Positions 1 to 6,441 of a stretch of DNA of 40,581 bases are shown here, piece by piece. Source of the DNA: Longimicrobium sp. (GTDB lineage Bacteria > Gemmatimonadota > Gemmatimonadetes > Longimicrobiales > Longimicrobiaceae); the NCBI GenBank assembly GCA_036389795.1, contig DASVWD010000071.1, forward strand, positions 1 to 40,581. Direction: 5' to 3'. The notes below the pieces were generated by a model. It searched no databases. It had not been told where the DNA came from and saw only the letters and a program-made list of their open reading frames with translations. Position 1 is the stretch's first letter. Every line of letters begins with the position of its first letter. The translations under genes and the position numbers were made by a program.

Positions 1-351
1 GCACCGCGCAAGGAAGCGGCCGACCGGTATGGCGGCAACGGGGGGCCACAGGGCAGAATTGGGCAGTCTGCCCCCGGGGATGATTTGCCCGGATCGCCCG
101 GAGCTTGACAACGGTGGCCTCATAGAAGGGATGCGCGCCCGACAGGGCGCGCAGCCCGGCCCCCTTCAGGGGGACACGCCCAAACTGCAGTGCGTTAGTG
201 CGTTAGTGCGTTAGTGCGTTAGTGCGTCAGTGCGCGGTTCGCCGTTTTCCCACCCTGGAAGTGGGGGCAGAAACGGGAGGCGTGGCTCGTTTCTCCTCCG
301 GACCCCACCTCACACGCGCGAAAACCCACCGGAGGCGACCAGGAGGCGGCC
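1..351. other. Gene-free left end with hairpin and AGTGCG repeat array
   Basis: I see no supportable gene here. An 8-bp hairpin (133-152, loop GACA) is followed by a small C5/G5 hairpin near 161-174. From about 191 to 236 the heptamer-like unit AGTGCGTT is repeated about five times, ending with a TCAGTGCG variant. The last 30 bases carry an AGGAGG ribosome-binding site just upstream of the first exbD. The exbB partner usually found before exbD is not in this stretch. Confidence 0.6.
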
Positions 352-780
352 ATGAGGCGCACGGACGTGGCGAGCCAGTTCCAGGTGTCGGCGGAGATCA
401 ACGTGACGCCGATGATCGACGTGATGCTGGTGCTCCTGATCATCTTCATGGTGGTCACCCCCGTGGTGGTCCCCGCGGCGCTCCCGGAGGCGAGGATGGC
501 CGAGCCCGCCGCGAAGGACCACGTGACGCTGGCCGTGGACGCCGGCGGCAACTTCTACCTGGGGACCCGCGGCCGGCTGGACCCCGTCCCCGAGGCGCGG
601 CTGGCGGCGGCGCTGGAGGGCGCCTACCGGGGCCGCCCGGGCGACCACGTGCTGTACCTGAAGGCCGACCGCGAGGCGGGGTACGGGCGCGTGCTGGCGG
701 CGCTGGACGCGGCGCGCGCGGCCGGGGTGCGCACGGTGGGCGCCATCGCCAACCGGCCCTCCAGCCGTCGCGACGACTGA
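352..780 (+). CDS. exbD: ExbD/TolR family biopolymer transport protein (first copy)
   Basis: This 142-residue protein fits the ExbD/TolR family: a short cytoplasmic N-terminus, one transmembrane helix and a periplasmic domain. The family signature NVTPMIDVMLVLLIIFMVV (about residues 18-36) contains the membrane aspartate that ExbD proteins use for proton-coupled energising of TonB. The periplasmic part (about 45-135) has the usual pattern of strands and an Ala-rich helix (GRVLAALDAARAAGVRTVG). The ATG is set by AGGAGG seven bases upstream. A second exbD follows after 39 bases, so the two are probably cotranscribed. No exbB or tonB gene adjoins them in the window, so the partner must lie elsewhere or to the left. 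The short C-terminus (NRPSSRRDD) is unremarkable. Confidence 0.93.
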   Translation: MRRTDVASQFQVSAEINVTPMIDVMLVLLIIFMVVTPVVVPAALPEARMAEPAAKDHVTLAVDAGGNFYLGTRGRLDPVPEARLAAALEGAYRGRPGDHVLYLKADREAGYGRVLAALDAARAAGVRTVGAIANRPSSRRDD

Positions 781-819
781 GCCGGGTTCCGACATCCACC
801 AAGCGCGACGGAGGAGAGC

Positions 820-1236
820 ATGGCGCTGGGCATGGCGGGCAGGAGGGGCGGCGTGGCGCACACGATCAACGTGACGCCGATGATCGACGTGCTGCTGGTG
901 CTGCTGGTGATCTTCATGGTGGTGCAGCAGGGCCTGCGGCGCGGGGTGAGCGTGCAGGTCCCGACGCCGGACGCGGTGACGCCGCCCGGGCCGGAGGCGA
1001 TCGTGCTGGAGGTGGAGCCGGGCGGCCGCTACTTCCTCAACACCCGGGCGGTGGCGGCTGCGGCGCTGCAGGCGGAGCTCGCGCGCGCGTACGCGGGCCG
1101 CCCGCGCAAAGTGCTGTTCGTGAAGGGGAGCGAGCGGCTGGCCTACGGCGAGGTGGTGGCGGCGGTGGACGCGGGGCGCGCGGCGGGGGTCGAGGCCGTG
1201 GGCCTGGTGCCGCGCGCAAGCGGCGCTCCGCGCTGA
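820..1236 (+). CDS. exbD: ExbD/TolR family biopolymer transport protein (second copy)
   Basis: This 138-residue protein is a paralogue of the preceding one. It carries the same signature, NVTPMIDVLLVLLVIFMVV (about residues 19-37), with the conserved Asp in the single transmembrane helix, then a periplasmic domain (about 45-130) ending in the helix YGEVVAAVDAGRAAGVEAVG. GGAGGAG lies six to seven bases before the ATG. Paired exbD genes are common where ExbB works with two different ExbD subunits, or where one serves a TonB and the other a motility or Tol-like system; the sequence does not say which applies. A possible promoter and a strong hairpin follow the gene. Confidence 0.93.
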   Translation: MALGMAGRRGGVAHTINVTPMIDVLLVLLVIFMVVQQGLRRGVSVQVPTPDAVTPPGPEAIVLEVEPGGRYFLNTRAVAAAALQAELARAYAGRPRKVLFVKGSERLAYGEVVAAVDAGRAAGVEAVGLVPRASGAPR

Positions 1237-1238
1237 TC

Positions 1239-1267
1239 TTGCCCCTTCCCGCGCGGCTCCTCATAAT
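1239..1267 (+). promoter_or_regulatory. Candidate sigma-70-type promoter for the symporter gene
   Basis: TTGCCC (1239-1244), a 17-base spacer and CATAAT (1262-1267) form a promoter-like pair just after the second exbD. Transcription would start near 1274 and read through the hairpin at 1282-1313 into the symporter gene. This is pattern matching only. Confidence 0.4.
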
Positions 1268-1281
1268 AGTGCGCGAGTGAC

Positions 1282-1313
1282 AGGCCGCCGCTCCGTGGCC
1301 GGGGCGGCGGCCT
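1282..1313 (+). terminator. Strong hairpin between exbD and symporter (terminator or leader hairpin)
   Basis: A 13-bp stem with one G-U pair (AGGCCGCCGCTCC against GGGGCGGCGGCCT) encloses a six-base loop. It is followed by TTCGCTTCGCG, which is a poor U-tract. It may end the exbD transcript, or it may be a leader hairpin if the promoter just upstream is real. Confidence 0.5.
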
Positions 1314-1374
1314 TCGCTTCGCGCGGCGGGCCAGCCCGGCCTTCCGCTTCCCGCGACCTTCCGGCACCCCGCCG

Positions 1375-2715
1375 ATGCTGAAGCTCTTCCGCCGCGTCTC
1401 GCTCACCCAGTGGATCCTGATCGGCATGGCCGTGGGCGTGGTGATCGGCCTGCTCTTCCCGGAGGGGCAGGCGGGGTTCCACGCCAGCTCGCTCAAGCCG
1501 CTCTCCACGATCTTCCTGCGCATGATCAAGTCGATCGTGGCGCCGATCATCTTCGCCACGCTGGTGATCGGGATCGCGGGGCACGGCGACGACATGAAGC
1601 GCGTGGGGCGGCTGGCGCTCAAGTCGATCATCTACTTCGAGGTGGTCACCACCGTCGCGCTGTTCATCGGGCTGGCGGCGGTGAACCTGACCAAGCCGGG
1701 GGTGGGGATCACGCTGGCCGCGCCGGCCGAGCAGGGGCGCGACCTGGCGGCCACGGGGCAGAACCTCTCCATCGGCTCGTTCCTGGAGCACATCGTCCCG
1801 CAGAACTTCGTGGAGGCGGCCTCGAAGAACGAGGTGCTGCAGGTCGTCTTCTGGTCGATCCTGTTCGCGGTGGCGCTGTCGCAGGTGCGCGGGCGGCCCA
1901 AGGAGGTGATGCTCGGCTTCTGCGAGGCGCTGGCGGAGATCATGTTCAAGTTCACCGCCATCATCATGCGCTACGCCCCGATCGGCATCGGCGCGGCGAT
2001 CGCGGTGACGGTGGGGCACAGCGGCGCCAGCGTGCTGGTGAACCTGGCCAAGCTGATCCTGACGCTGTACGGCGCGCTGGCCGTCTTCATCCTGCTGGTG
2101 CTGCTGCCGGTGGCGCTCCTGGCGCGGGTGCCGATCCGCAAGTTCCTGCAGGCGGTGAAGCAGCCGGCGCTGATCGCCTTCTCCACCACCAGCTCCGAGG
2201 CCGCGCTCCCCCGCGCCATGCAGGCGATGGAGGCGATCGGGGTGCCGCGCCGCATCGTGGCGTTCGTGATGCCCACCGGGTACTCGTTCAACCTGGACGG
2301 GACCACGCTCTACCTCTCCCTGGCCTCGGTGTTCGTGGCGCAGGCGGCGGGGGTGCACCTCTCGCTGGGCGAGCAGCTCATCATGATGCTGACGCTCATG
2401 ATCACCTCGAAGGGGGTGGCGGCGGTGCCGCGCGCCTCGCTGGTGATCCTGTCGGGGACGCTGGCCACCTTCGGGCTGCCGCTGGAGGGGGTGGCGGTGA
2501 TCCTGGGGGTGGACGAGCTGATGGACATGGCGCGCACCACGGTGAACCTGGTGGGGAACTGCCTGGCCACGGTGGTGATGGCGCGCTGGGAGGGTGAGTT
2601 CGACCCCGACGCGGCGGTGATCCCGCCCGAGGAGGCGCCGGAGAGCCTGGGGATCGACCAGGAGCCCGGCGTCGGCCGCATCCCCGACCACCGGCCGCTC
2701 GGGGAGAGTGCGTAG
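1375..2715 (+). CDS. Dicarboxylate/amino acid:cation symporter (DAACS family)
   Basis: This 446-residue inner-membrane protein belongs to the GltP/DctA/GltPh family of Na+- or H+-coupled glutamate, aspartate or C4-dicarboxylate carriers. About eight hydrophobic segments are visible, plus the two family landmarks: the Ser-rich re-entrant loop AFSTTSSEAALPRAMQ (near residue 265) and the NMDGT-like substrate/cation motif, here FNLDGTTLY (near 305). The C-terminal core motif (VDELMDMARTTVNLVGNCLA) is complete. An acidic tail of about 40 residues (FDPDAAVIPPEEAPE...) extends beyond it. The ATG is chosen because the following residues (MLKLFRRVSLTQWILIG) match the usual family start; no clear ribosome-binding site precedes it. 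Substrate cannot be assigned from sequence alone. Confidence 0.95.
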   Translation: MLKLFRRVSLTQWILIGMAVGVVIGLLFPEGQAGFHASSLKPLSTIFLRMIKSIVAPIIFATLVIGIAGHGDDMKRVGRLALKSIIYFEVVTTVALFIGLAAVNLTKPGVGITLAAPAEQGRDLAATGQNLSIGSFLEHIVPQNFVEAASKNEVLQVVFWSILFAVALSQVRGRPKEVMLGFCEALAEIMFKFTAIIMRYAPIGIGAAIAVTVGHSGASVLVNLAKLILTLYGALAVFILLVLLPVALLARVPIRKFLQAVKQPALIAFSTTSSEAALPRAMQAMEAIGVPRRIVAFVMPTGYSFNLDGTTLYLSLASVFVAQAAGVHLSLGEQLIMMLTLMITSKGVAAVPRASLVILSGTLATFGLPLEGVAVILGVDELMDMARTTVNLVGNCLATVVMARWEGEFDPDAAVIPPEEAPESLGIDQEPGVGRIPDHRPLGESA

Positions 2716-2999
2716 GAAGTGCGAAAGTGCGTGAGTGCGAAAGTGCGAAAGTGCGAAAGTGCTAAGTCCTGAGTCCTTGGTCCTTAGTGCTTTTGCGTCG
2801 CGACCGATGCGTAGTCGCTCTTCTCGCACATAGAACTCAGGTCCTGGGCACTCACGCACTCACGCACTCACGCACTCACGCACTCACGCACTCACGCACT
2901 TTCGCACTTTCGCACTTTCGCACTTCACCGTAGTTTCGCCCGCACTCCGGCGGGGGGACGCCCCTCCGCGCCGGCCCCGTCCCCCCCACGGTCTCTCCC
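2716..2999. repeat. Opposed AGTGCGAA / TTCGCACT tandem arrays forming a large inverted repeat
   Basis: Just after the symporter stop, AGTGCGAA-like octamers run in tandem on the plus strand (about 2718-2762). After a spacer of about 85 bases the complementary units run back as CACGCACT and TTTCGCACT (about 2848-2925, some ten units). The two arrays can pair into a long cruciform or RNA hairpin. Part of the spacer is also self-complementary (CCTGAGT against ACTCAGG). The remaining 75 bases before the next gene show nothing clear. No Cas-like spacers are present, so it is not a CRISPR array. Confidence 0.85.
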
Positions 3000-4550
3000 A
3001 TGTCCCAACTCTTCCGCAGGAAGCCGATCGCCGAGCTGCTGGTGGAGGGCGATCACCCCAACGCCCTGAAGCGCGCCTTGGGCGCGGGCGACCTGGTCAT
3101 GCTCGCCATCGGCGCGGTGATCGGGGCGGGGATCTTCTCCTCGATCGGCACCGCCGCGGCGGGCGAGGTGCTCCCGAACGGCGAGGTGGTGCGCTACGGC
3201 GCGGGGCCGGCGCTGGTGATCTCGTTCCTGCTGCTGGGCGCGGTGTGCGGGCTGGCGGCGCTCTGCTACGCGGAGCTGGCCTCGATGATCCCGCAGGCGG
3301 GGAGCGCCTACGCCTACTCGTACGCCACGCTCGGCGAGCTGGTGGCCTGGATCATCGGCTGGGACCTGATCCTGGAGTACGCGGTGGGGAACGTGGCCGT
3401 GGCGGTGGCGTGGAGCGGCTACTTCAACTCGCTCCTCTCCGGCTTCGGGATCCACCTGCCGGACTTCCTCACGCACGGCTACCGCGCGGTGATCAAGAGC
3501 TCGGACCCCGCCGTGCACGGGCTGCTGGACACGGCGCCGCGGGTGTTCGGGATGCCGCTGCTGGTGAACCTCCCCGCCTTCGCCATCGTGATGCTCATCA
3601 CCTGGCTGCTGATGCTGGGGGTGCGCGAGAGCGCCCGCGCCAACAACATCATGGTGGTGGTGAAGCTGCTGGTGCTCACCCTGTTCGTGGTGGTGGGCGC
3701 CCTGAACGTGAACATGGACAACTTCACCCCGTTCGCGCCCAACGGCTGGCGGGGGATCCACCAGGGCGCGGCGATCGTCTTCTTCGCCTACATCGGCTTC
3801 GACGCCATCTCCACGGCGGCCGAGGAGACGAAGAACCCGCAGCGCAACCTCCCGATCGGCATCCTGGGCGGGCTGGGGATCTGCACGGTCATCTACATCA
3901 TCGTGGGCATCGTGGCCACGGGGCTCGTCCCCTACCAGCAGCTCAAGGGCGCCGACCCGCTGGCGCAGGCGCTGGAGGTGGCGGGGCTGAAGACGGCGGG
4001 GTGGATCGTGGCCTTCGGCGCGGTGGTGTCGCTCACGGCGGTGCTGCTGGTGTTCCAGTACGGGCAGCCGCGCATCTTCTTCGCCATGGCGCGCGACGGG
4101 CTGCTGCCGCCCTGGGCCGCGAAGGTGCACGGCAAATACCGCACGCCGTACGTCACCACGCTCCTCACCGGGATCGCCGTGGCGGTGGGGGCGCTCTTCG
4201 CCGACGAGAACGAGATCTACGACCTCACCAACATCGGCACGCTCTCGGCGTTCGCCATCGTCTGCATCGGGGTGCTGGCGCTCCGGGTGCTGGAGCCGGA
4301 GCGGCCGCGCCCGTTCCGCGTGCCGGCGGTGTGGCTGGTGGGCTTGGTGGGGGCGGCGGCGTGCCTCTACACCATGGCCGGCCTGCCGAAGACGGCCTGG
4401 GAGCGCTTCGGCATCTGGCTGGCGATCGGCCTGGTGCTCTACTTCGTCTACGGCTACCGCAAGAGCACCCTGCGCGGCCGGCCCGGCGCCCCGCCCGCGC
4501 CGGCGGGCTTCCCGCCCGGTCCGACCGGTCCGGCGGGTCCGGCGGAGTAG
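3000..4550 (+). CDS. APC-superfamily amino acid permease (cationic amino acid transporter-like)
   Basis: This 516-residue polytopic membrane protein matches the APC amino-acid permeases closest to the CAT/YfnA group. The first helix carries the substrate-binding glycine motif GAVIGAGIFSSIGTAAAG (about residues 37-54). TM3 has the family pattern SAYAYSYATLGELVAWIIGWDLILEY, and the TM6 region reads FFAYIGFDAISTAAEETKNPQRNLP. About twelve to thirteen hydrophobic helices are expected. The N-terminus (MSQLFRRKPIAELL) is typical of the family. The C-terminus ends in a Pro/Gly-rich tail (GAPPAPAGFPPGPTGP) that is not part of the fold. No strong ribosome-binding site is visible at the ATG. Likely substrates are cationic or neutral amino acids; the exact one is unknown. 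Confidence 0.95.
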   Translation: MSQLFRRKPIAELLVEGDHPNALKRALGAGDLVMLAIGAVIGAGIFSSIGTAAAGEVLPNGEVVRYGAGPALVISFLLLGAVCGLAALCYAELASMIPQAGSAYAYSYATLGELVAWIIGWDLILEYAVGNVAVAVAWSGYFNSLLSGFGIHLPDFLTHGYRAVIKSSDPAVHGLLDTAPRVFGMPLLVNLPAFAIVMLITWLLMLGVRESARANNIMVVVKLLVLTLFVVVGALNVNMDNFTPFAPNGWRGIHQGAAIVFFAYIGFDAISTAAEETKNPQRNLPIGILGGLGICTVIYIIVGIVATGLVPYQQLKGADPLAQALEVAGLKTAGWIVAFGAVVSLTAVLLVFQYGQPRIFFAMARDGLLPPWAAKVHGKYRTPYVTTLLTGIAVAVGALFADENEIYDLTNIGTLSAFAIVCIGVLALRVLEPERPRPFRVPAVWLVGLVGAAACLYTMAGLPKTAWERFGIWLAIGLVLYFVYGYRKSTLRGRPGAPPAPAGFPPGPTGPAGPAE

Positions 4551-4601
4551 CTGCACGGTAGCTCCAGGCTCTGAGTCGATCCAGAGCCACAAACAGCAGG
4601 C

Positions 4602-4661
4602 CTCACGCAGAGTCAGAGCTAGCAGAGAACCCTTCCGTTGACTCCGCTGACTCTGCGTGAG
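4602..4661. repeat. Inverted repeat of the CTCACGCAGAG family
   Basis: CTCACGCAGAGTCAG (4602-4616) is perfectly complementary to CTGACTCTGCGTGAG (4647-4661), giving a 15-bp stem with a 30-base loop. The same core words recur in the larger inverted repeat at 12045-12298, so this is one member of a dispersed intergenic repeat family. Confidence 0.8.
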
Positions 4662-4701
4662 AAAAGTCTTTCACTGGACTCGGTGTCATACCAGATGGAA
4701 G

Positions 4702-4777
4702 GATTGATTGTGCATTCTTCAGTCGAAGAGAGTCTGTTGCGGCTCTAGTGCCTGCTCTTCGGAATGCACAACCAATC
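4702..4777. repeat. Long imperfect hairpin flanked by GGTGTCA direct repeats
   Basis: GATTGATTGTGCATTC (4702-4717) pairs with GAATGCACAACCAATC (4762-4777) with one wobble, and CGAAGAG (4724-4730) pairs with CTCTTCG (4755-4761). The only interruption is a six-base bulge on the 5' side. The element is bracketed by GGTGTCA at 4682-4688 and 4787-4793, as a small non-autonomous mobile element with a 7-bp duplication would be, or it is a structured RNA. Neither reading is proven. Confidence 0.5.
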
Positions 4778-4831
4778 ATCGTGAATGGTGTCACATCGCG
4801 CAGCATGCCCGACGCGGATGACCCGGATGCG

Positions 4832-4867
4832 AAGCGCCTCTCCCGCACGGCTGCGGGAGGGGCGCTT
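4832..4867 (-). terminator. Terminator of the TerC gene, probably bidirectional
   Basis: A 16-bp stem with one G-U pair (AAGCGCCTCTCCCGCA against TGCGGGAGGGGCGCTT) and a four-base loop lies 28 bases past the TerC stop. The same AAGCGCC(C/T)CTCCC stem is found after the chemotaxis gene and after its remnant. Confidence 0.75.
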
Positions 4868-4894
4868 TCGATCTTCGGCTTTAGAGCCCGGACG

Positions 4895-6064
4895 TCAGCG
4901 TCCGCCCTGGGCCCGGCGGCGTGGGGCCGGCGCGCGGCGGTCCTCAAAAGGGGGCTCGTCCGGGGTGCGGACGTCGGCGTCGTCGCGGCGGCGCTCGGTC
5001 CCGGCGCGCCGCTCGGCGCGAGTGTCGACGATGCCGTCGGTCTCGGAGCGGAAGATCGGGCCCGGCGGCTCGTCGCCCTCCTCGAGCACGTCGTGGGTAA
5101 CCGGGCAGTTCTCCTCGGCCTCCTTCGGGTGCAGGAGCGACCACACCACCGAGCCGGCCAGCACCCCCGCCACCACCGCCAGCGACACGCCGATCGGCAC
5201 GTGCACGTGGACCATGGTGGCCAGCATCTTCAGGCCGATGAAGACCAGCACGATGGAGAGGCCGATCTTCAGGTAGTGGAACTTGTCGATCACCCCGGCC
5301 AGCAGGAAGTACAGCGAGCGCAGGCAGAGGATGGCGAAGACGATGGAGGTGAACACCAGGAACGGGTCGGTGGTCACCGCGAAGATCGCCGGGATCGAGT
5401 CGACGGCGAAGATCAGGTCGGTGGTCTCCACCAGCACCAGCACCACGAAGAGCGGCGTGGCGGCCAGGCGCAGGCGGTCGCCGATCTTCTCGCGGGTGAA
5501 GAAGTGCTGGCCGTGGTACTGGTTCGTCACCGGGAGGAAGCGCCGGATCAGCTTGAGCGCCGGGTTGGACTCGGGCTCGATGTCCATCTCGTCCTGCGTG
5601 GCCATCCGGATGCCGGTGAACACCAGGAAGGCGCCGAAGACGTAGATGATCCAGTGGAAGCGGTCGATGAGCAGCGCCCCGGCCCCGATCATGGCGCCGC
5701 GCATCACCAGCGCGCCCAGCACGCCCCAGAAGAGCACGCGGTGCTGGTACTTGGGCGGGACCTTGAAGTACGAGAAGAGGAGGACGAAGACGAAGATGTT
5801 GTCGACCGAGAGCGCCAGCTCGATGATGTAGCCGGTGACGAACGCCAGCGCGTCGCGGTGGCCGCCCACGATGTCCCAGGGGAGGGTGCGCGTGGCGATC
5901 CCGGCGGCGAAGAGCATCGCCAGCACCACGGTGATCACGCTCCAGCGCGCCGCCTCGTGGAGCTTGATCTCGTGCGCCTTGCGGTTGAAGACGCCCAGGT
6001 CGATGGCGAGCATCACCAGCACGAAGCCGATGAACGCCACCCAGGGCAGGACGTGTCCGTGCAA
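4895..6064 (-). CDS. TerC/Alx family membrane protein (Mn2+-responsive metal exporter family)
   Basis: A protein of about 389 residues with seven to nine transmembrane helices typical of TerC/Alx, a family linked to tellurite resistance and now to manganese export. Family patterns include WVAFIGFVLVMLAIDLGVF at the N-terminus, ALSVDNIFVFVLLFSYFKVP, and TTDLIFAVDSIPAIFAVTTD with the intramembrane acidic residues. The last 70 residues are charged and disordered (DTRAERRAGTERRRDDADVR). I start at the TTG at 6064 because GGGAGA sits seven bases upstream and the protein then begins MHGHVLPWVAF. The upstream in-frame TTG at 6103 falls in the U-tract of the riboswitch terminator. The gene is preceded by a yybP-ykoY riboswitch and a promoter, so manganese control is expected. 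Confidence 0.93.
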   Translation of the reverse strand: MHGHVLPWVAFIGFVLVMLAIDLGVFNRKAHEIKLHEAARWSVITVVLAMLFAAGIATRTLPWDIVGGHRDALAFVTGYIIELALSVDNIFVFVLLFSYFKVPPKYQHRVLFWGVLGALVMRGAMIGAGALLIDRFHWIIYVFGAFLVFTGIRMATQDEMDIEPESNPALKLIRRFLPVTNQYHGQHFFTREKIGDRLRLAATPLFVVLVLVETTDLIFAVDSIPAIFAVTTDPFLVFTSIVFAILCLRSLYFLLAGVIDKFHYLKIGLSIVLVFIGLKMLATMVHVHVPIGVSLAVVAGVLAGSVVWSLLHPKEAEENCPVTHDVLEEGDEPPGPIFRSETDGIVDTRAERRAGTERRRDDADVRTPDEPPFEDRRAPAPRRRAQGGR

Positions 6065-6101
6065 AGCTCTATCTCCCGTTCGACTCGCGTTCCCCGTAGC
6101 C

Positions 6102-6173
6102 AAGAAAACGGGCGAGACCTTCGTCCGGACCGGCGGCCCGCGGGGCCGCGCTTTCCGGGACGAAGGTCTCGCC
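6102..6173 (-). terminator. Intrinsic terminator of the manganese riboswitch (expression platform)
   Basis: Read on the minus strand, GGCGAGACCTTCGTCC (6173-6158) is followed by its exact complement GGACGAAGGTCTCGCC (6126-6111) and then CGTTTTCTTGG, a stem plus U-run. The 5' arm includes the 3' strand of the aptamer's closing helix (GAGACCTTC), so aptamer folding and terminator folding exclude each other. This is the layout of an ON switch. Confidence 0.85.
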
Positions 6174-6281
6174 CTGACCAGGCGCCAGCGGCGCCCTGTC
6201 CCGGCCGGACCGTGCGGGGCGGGCCCCGCAGTCTTGACGATCCGGCCGCCGGGTGTCTCCCCGGTGGACTACTCCCCTTCA
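6162..6281 (-). ncRNA. yybP-ykoY (manganese) riboswitch aptamer
   Basis: The minus-strand RNA shows the consensus blocks of the yybP-ykoY riboswitch in order: GAAGGGGAGTAG at the 5' side (6280 downward), a CGTCAA block, GGCCGGGACAGG with a C/G-rich arm, GGCGCCTGGTCAGG, and GAGACCTTC closing P1 with GAAGG. In known members Mn2+ binds between the two docked arms and turns on exporters such as MntP or TerC-type proteins. Here the RNA lies directly upstream of a TerC-family gene, which is a classic partner. Identification is by eye against the consensus, without a covariance model. Confidence 0.9.
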
Positions 6282-6294
6282 ATGATGTGCGGGG

Positions 6295-6323
6295 AAGGTA
6301 CTGCGCAATTCCCTTGCCGTCAA
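6295..6323 (-). promoter_or_regulatory. Promoter upstream of the manganese riboswitch
   Basis: On the minus strand TTGACG (6323-6318), a 17-base spacer and TACCTT (6300-6295) precede the aptamer, so the transcript would begin near 6288, just before the first conserved riboswitch base. The fit of position supports it; the -10 is weak. Confidence 0.55.
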
Positions 6324-6383
6324 TCGCGCCTCCCTTCCGCACCTGCCTGATACTCTTCTCCCGCGAACTCGTTCGCGAGCCGC

Positions 6384-6412
6384 GGGAACGGGGGAGGAGG
6401 GGCCCCGTTCCC
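6384..6412 (-). terminator. Possible terminator hairpin after the protease gene
   Basis: GGGAACGGGG pairs with CCCCGTTCCC (10 bp, nine-base loop) 29 bases past the protease stop on the minus strand. A second small stem, CGCGAAC/GTTCGCG, lies next to it. There is no U-tract, so this is tentative. Confidence 0.4.
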
Positions 6413-6441
6413 CAGCTCCCGCGAGCCTCCCGGATCCCACG

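Larger units (their letters stand above)
4551..4894. other. Gene-free region with three stem-loop elements
   Basis: Convergent intergenic region between the permease (+) and TerC (-). A 7-bp hairpin (GGCTCTG/CAGAGCC, 4567-4588) lies just after the permease. It is followed by the CTCACGCAGAGTCAG inverted repeat (4602-4661), a longer imperfect hairpin (4702-4777) and the TerC terminator (4832-4867). No coding region is supported, and base composition is less GC-rich than the genes. Confidence 0.6.

Noticed and set aside
105-126. TTGACA followed by CATAGA as a promoter for exbD
   Set aside because: The spacer is only 10 bases, too short for a sigma-70-type promoter.
2848-2925. CRISPR array
   Set aside because: The repeat units are 7-9 bases with no unique spacers, and there are no cas genes.
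2925-4592. Long minus-strand open frame opposite the amino acid permease
   Set aside because: Low-complexity His/Arg/Asp composition without any motif; the plus strand encodes a full APC permease.
6065-6103. TTG at 6103 as start of the TerC gene
   Set aside because: It lies in the U-tract of the riboswitch terminator; the TTG at 6064 has a GGGAGA site at seven bases and gives the normal family N-terminus.
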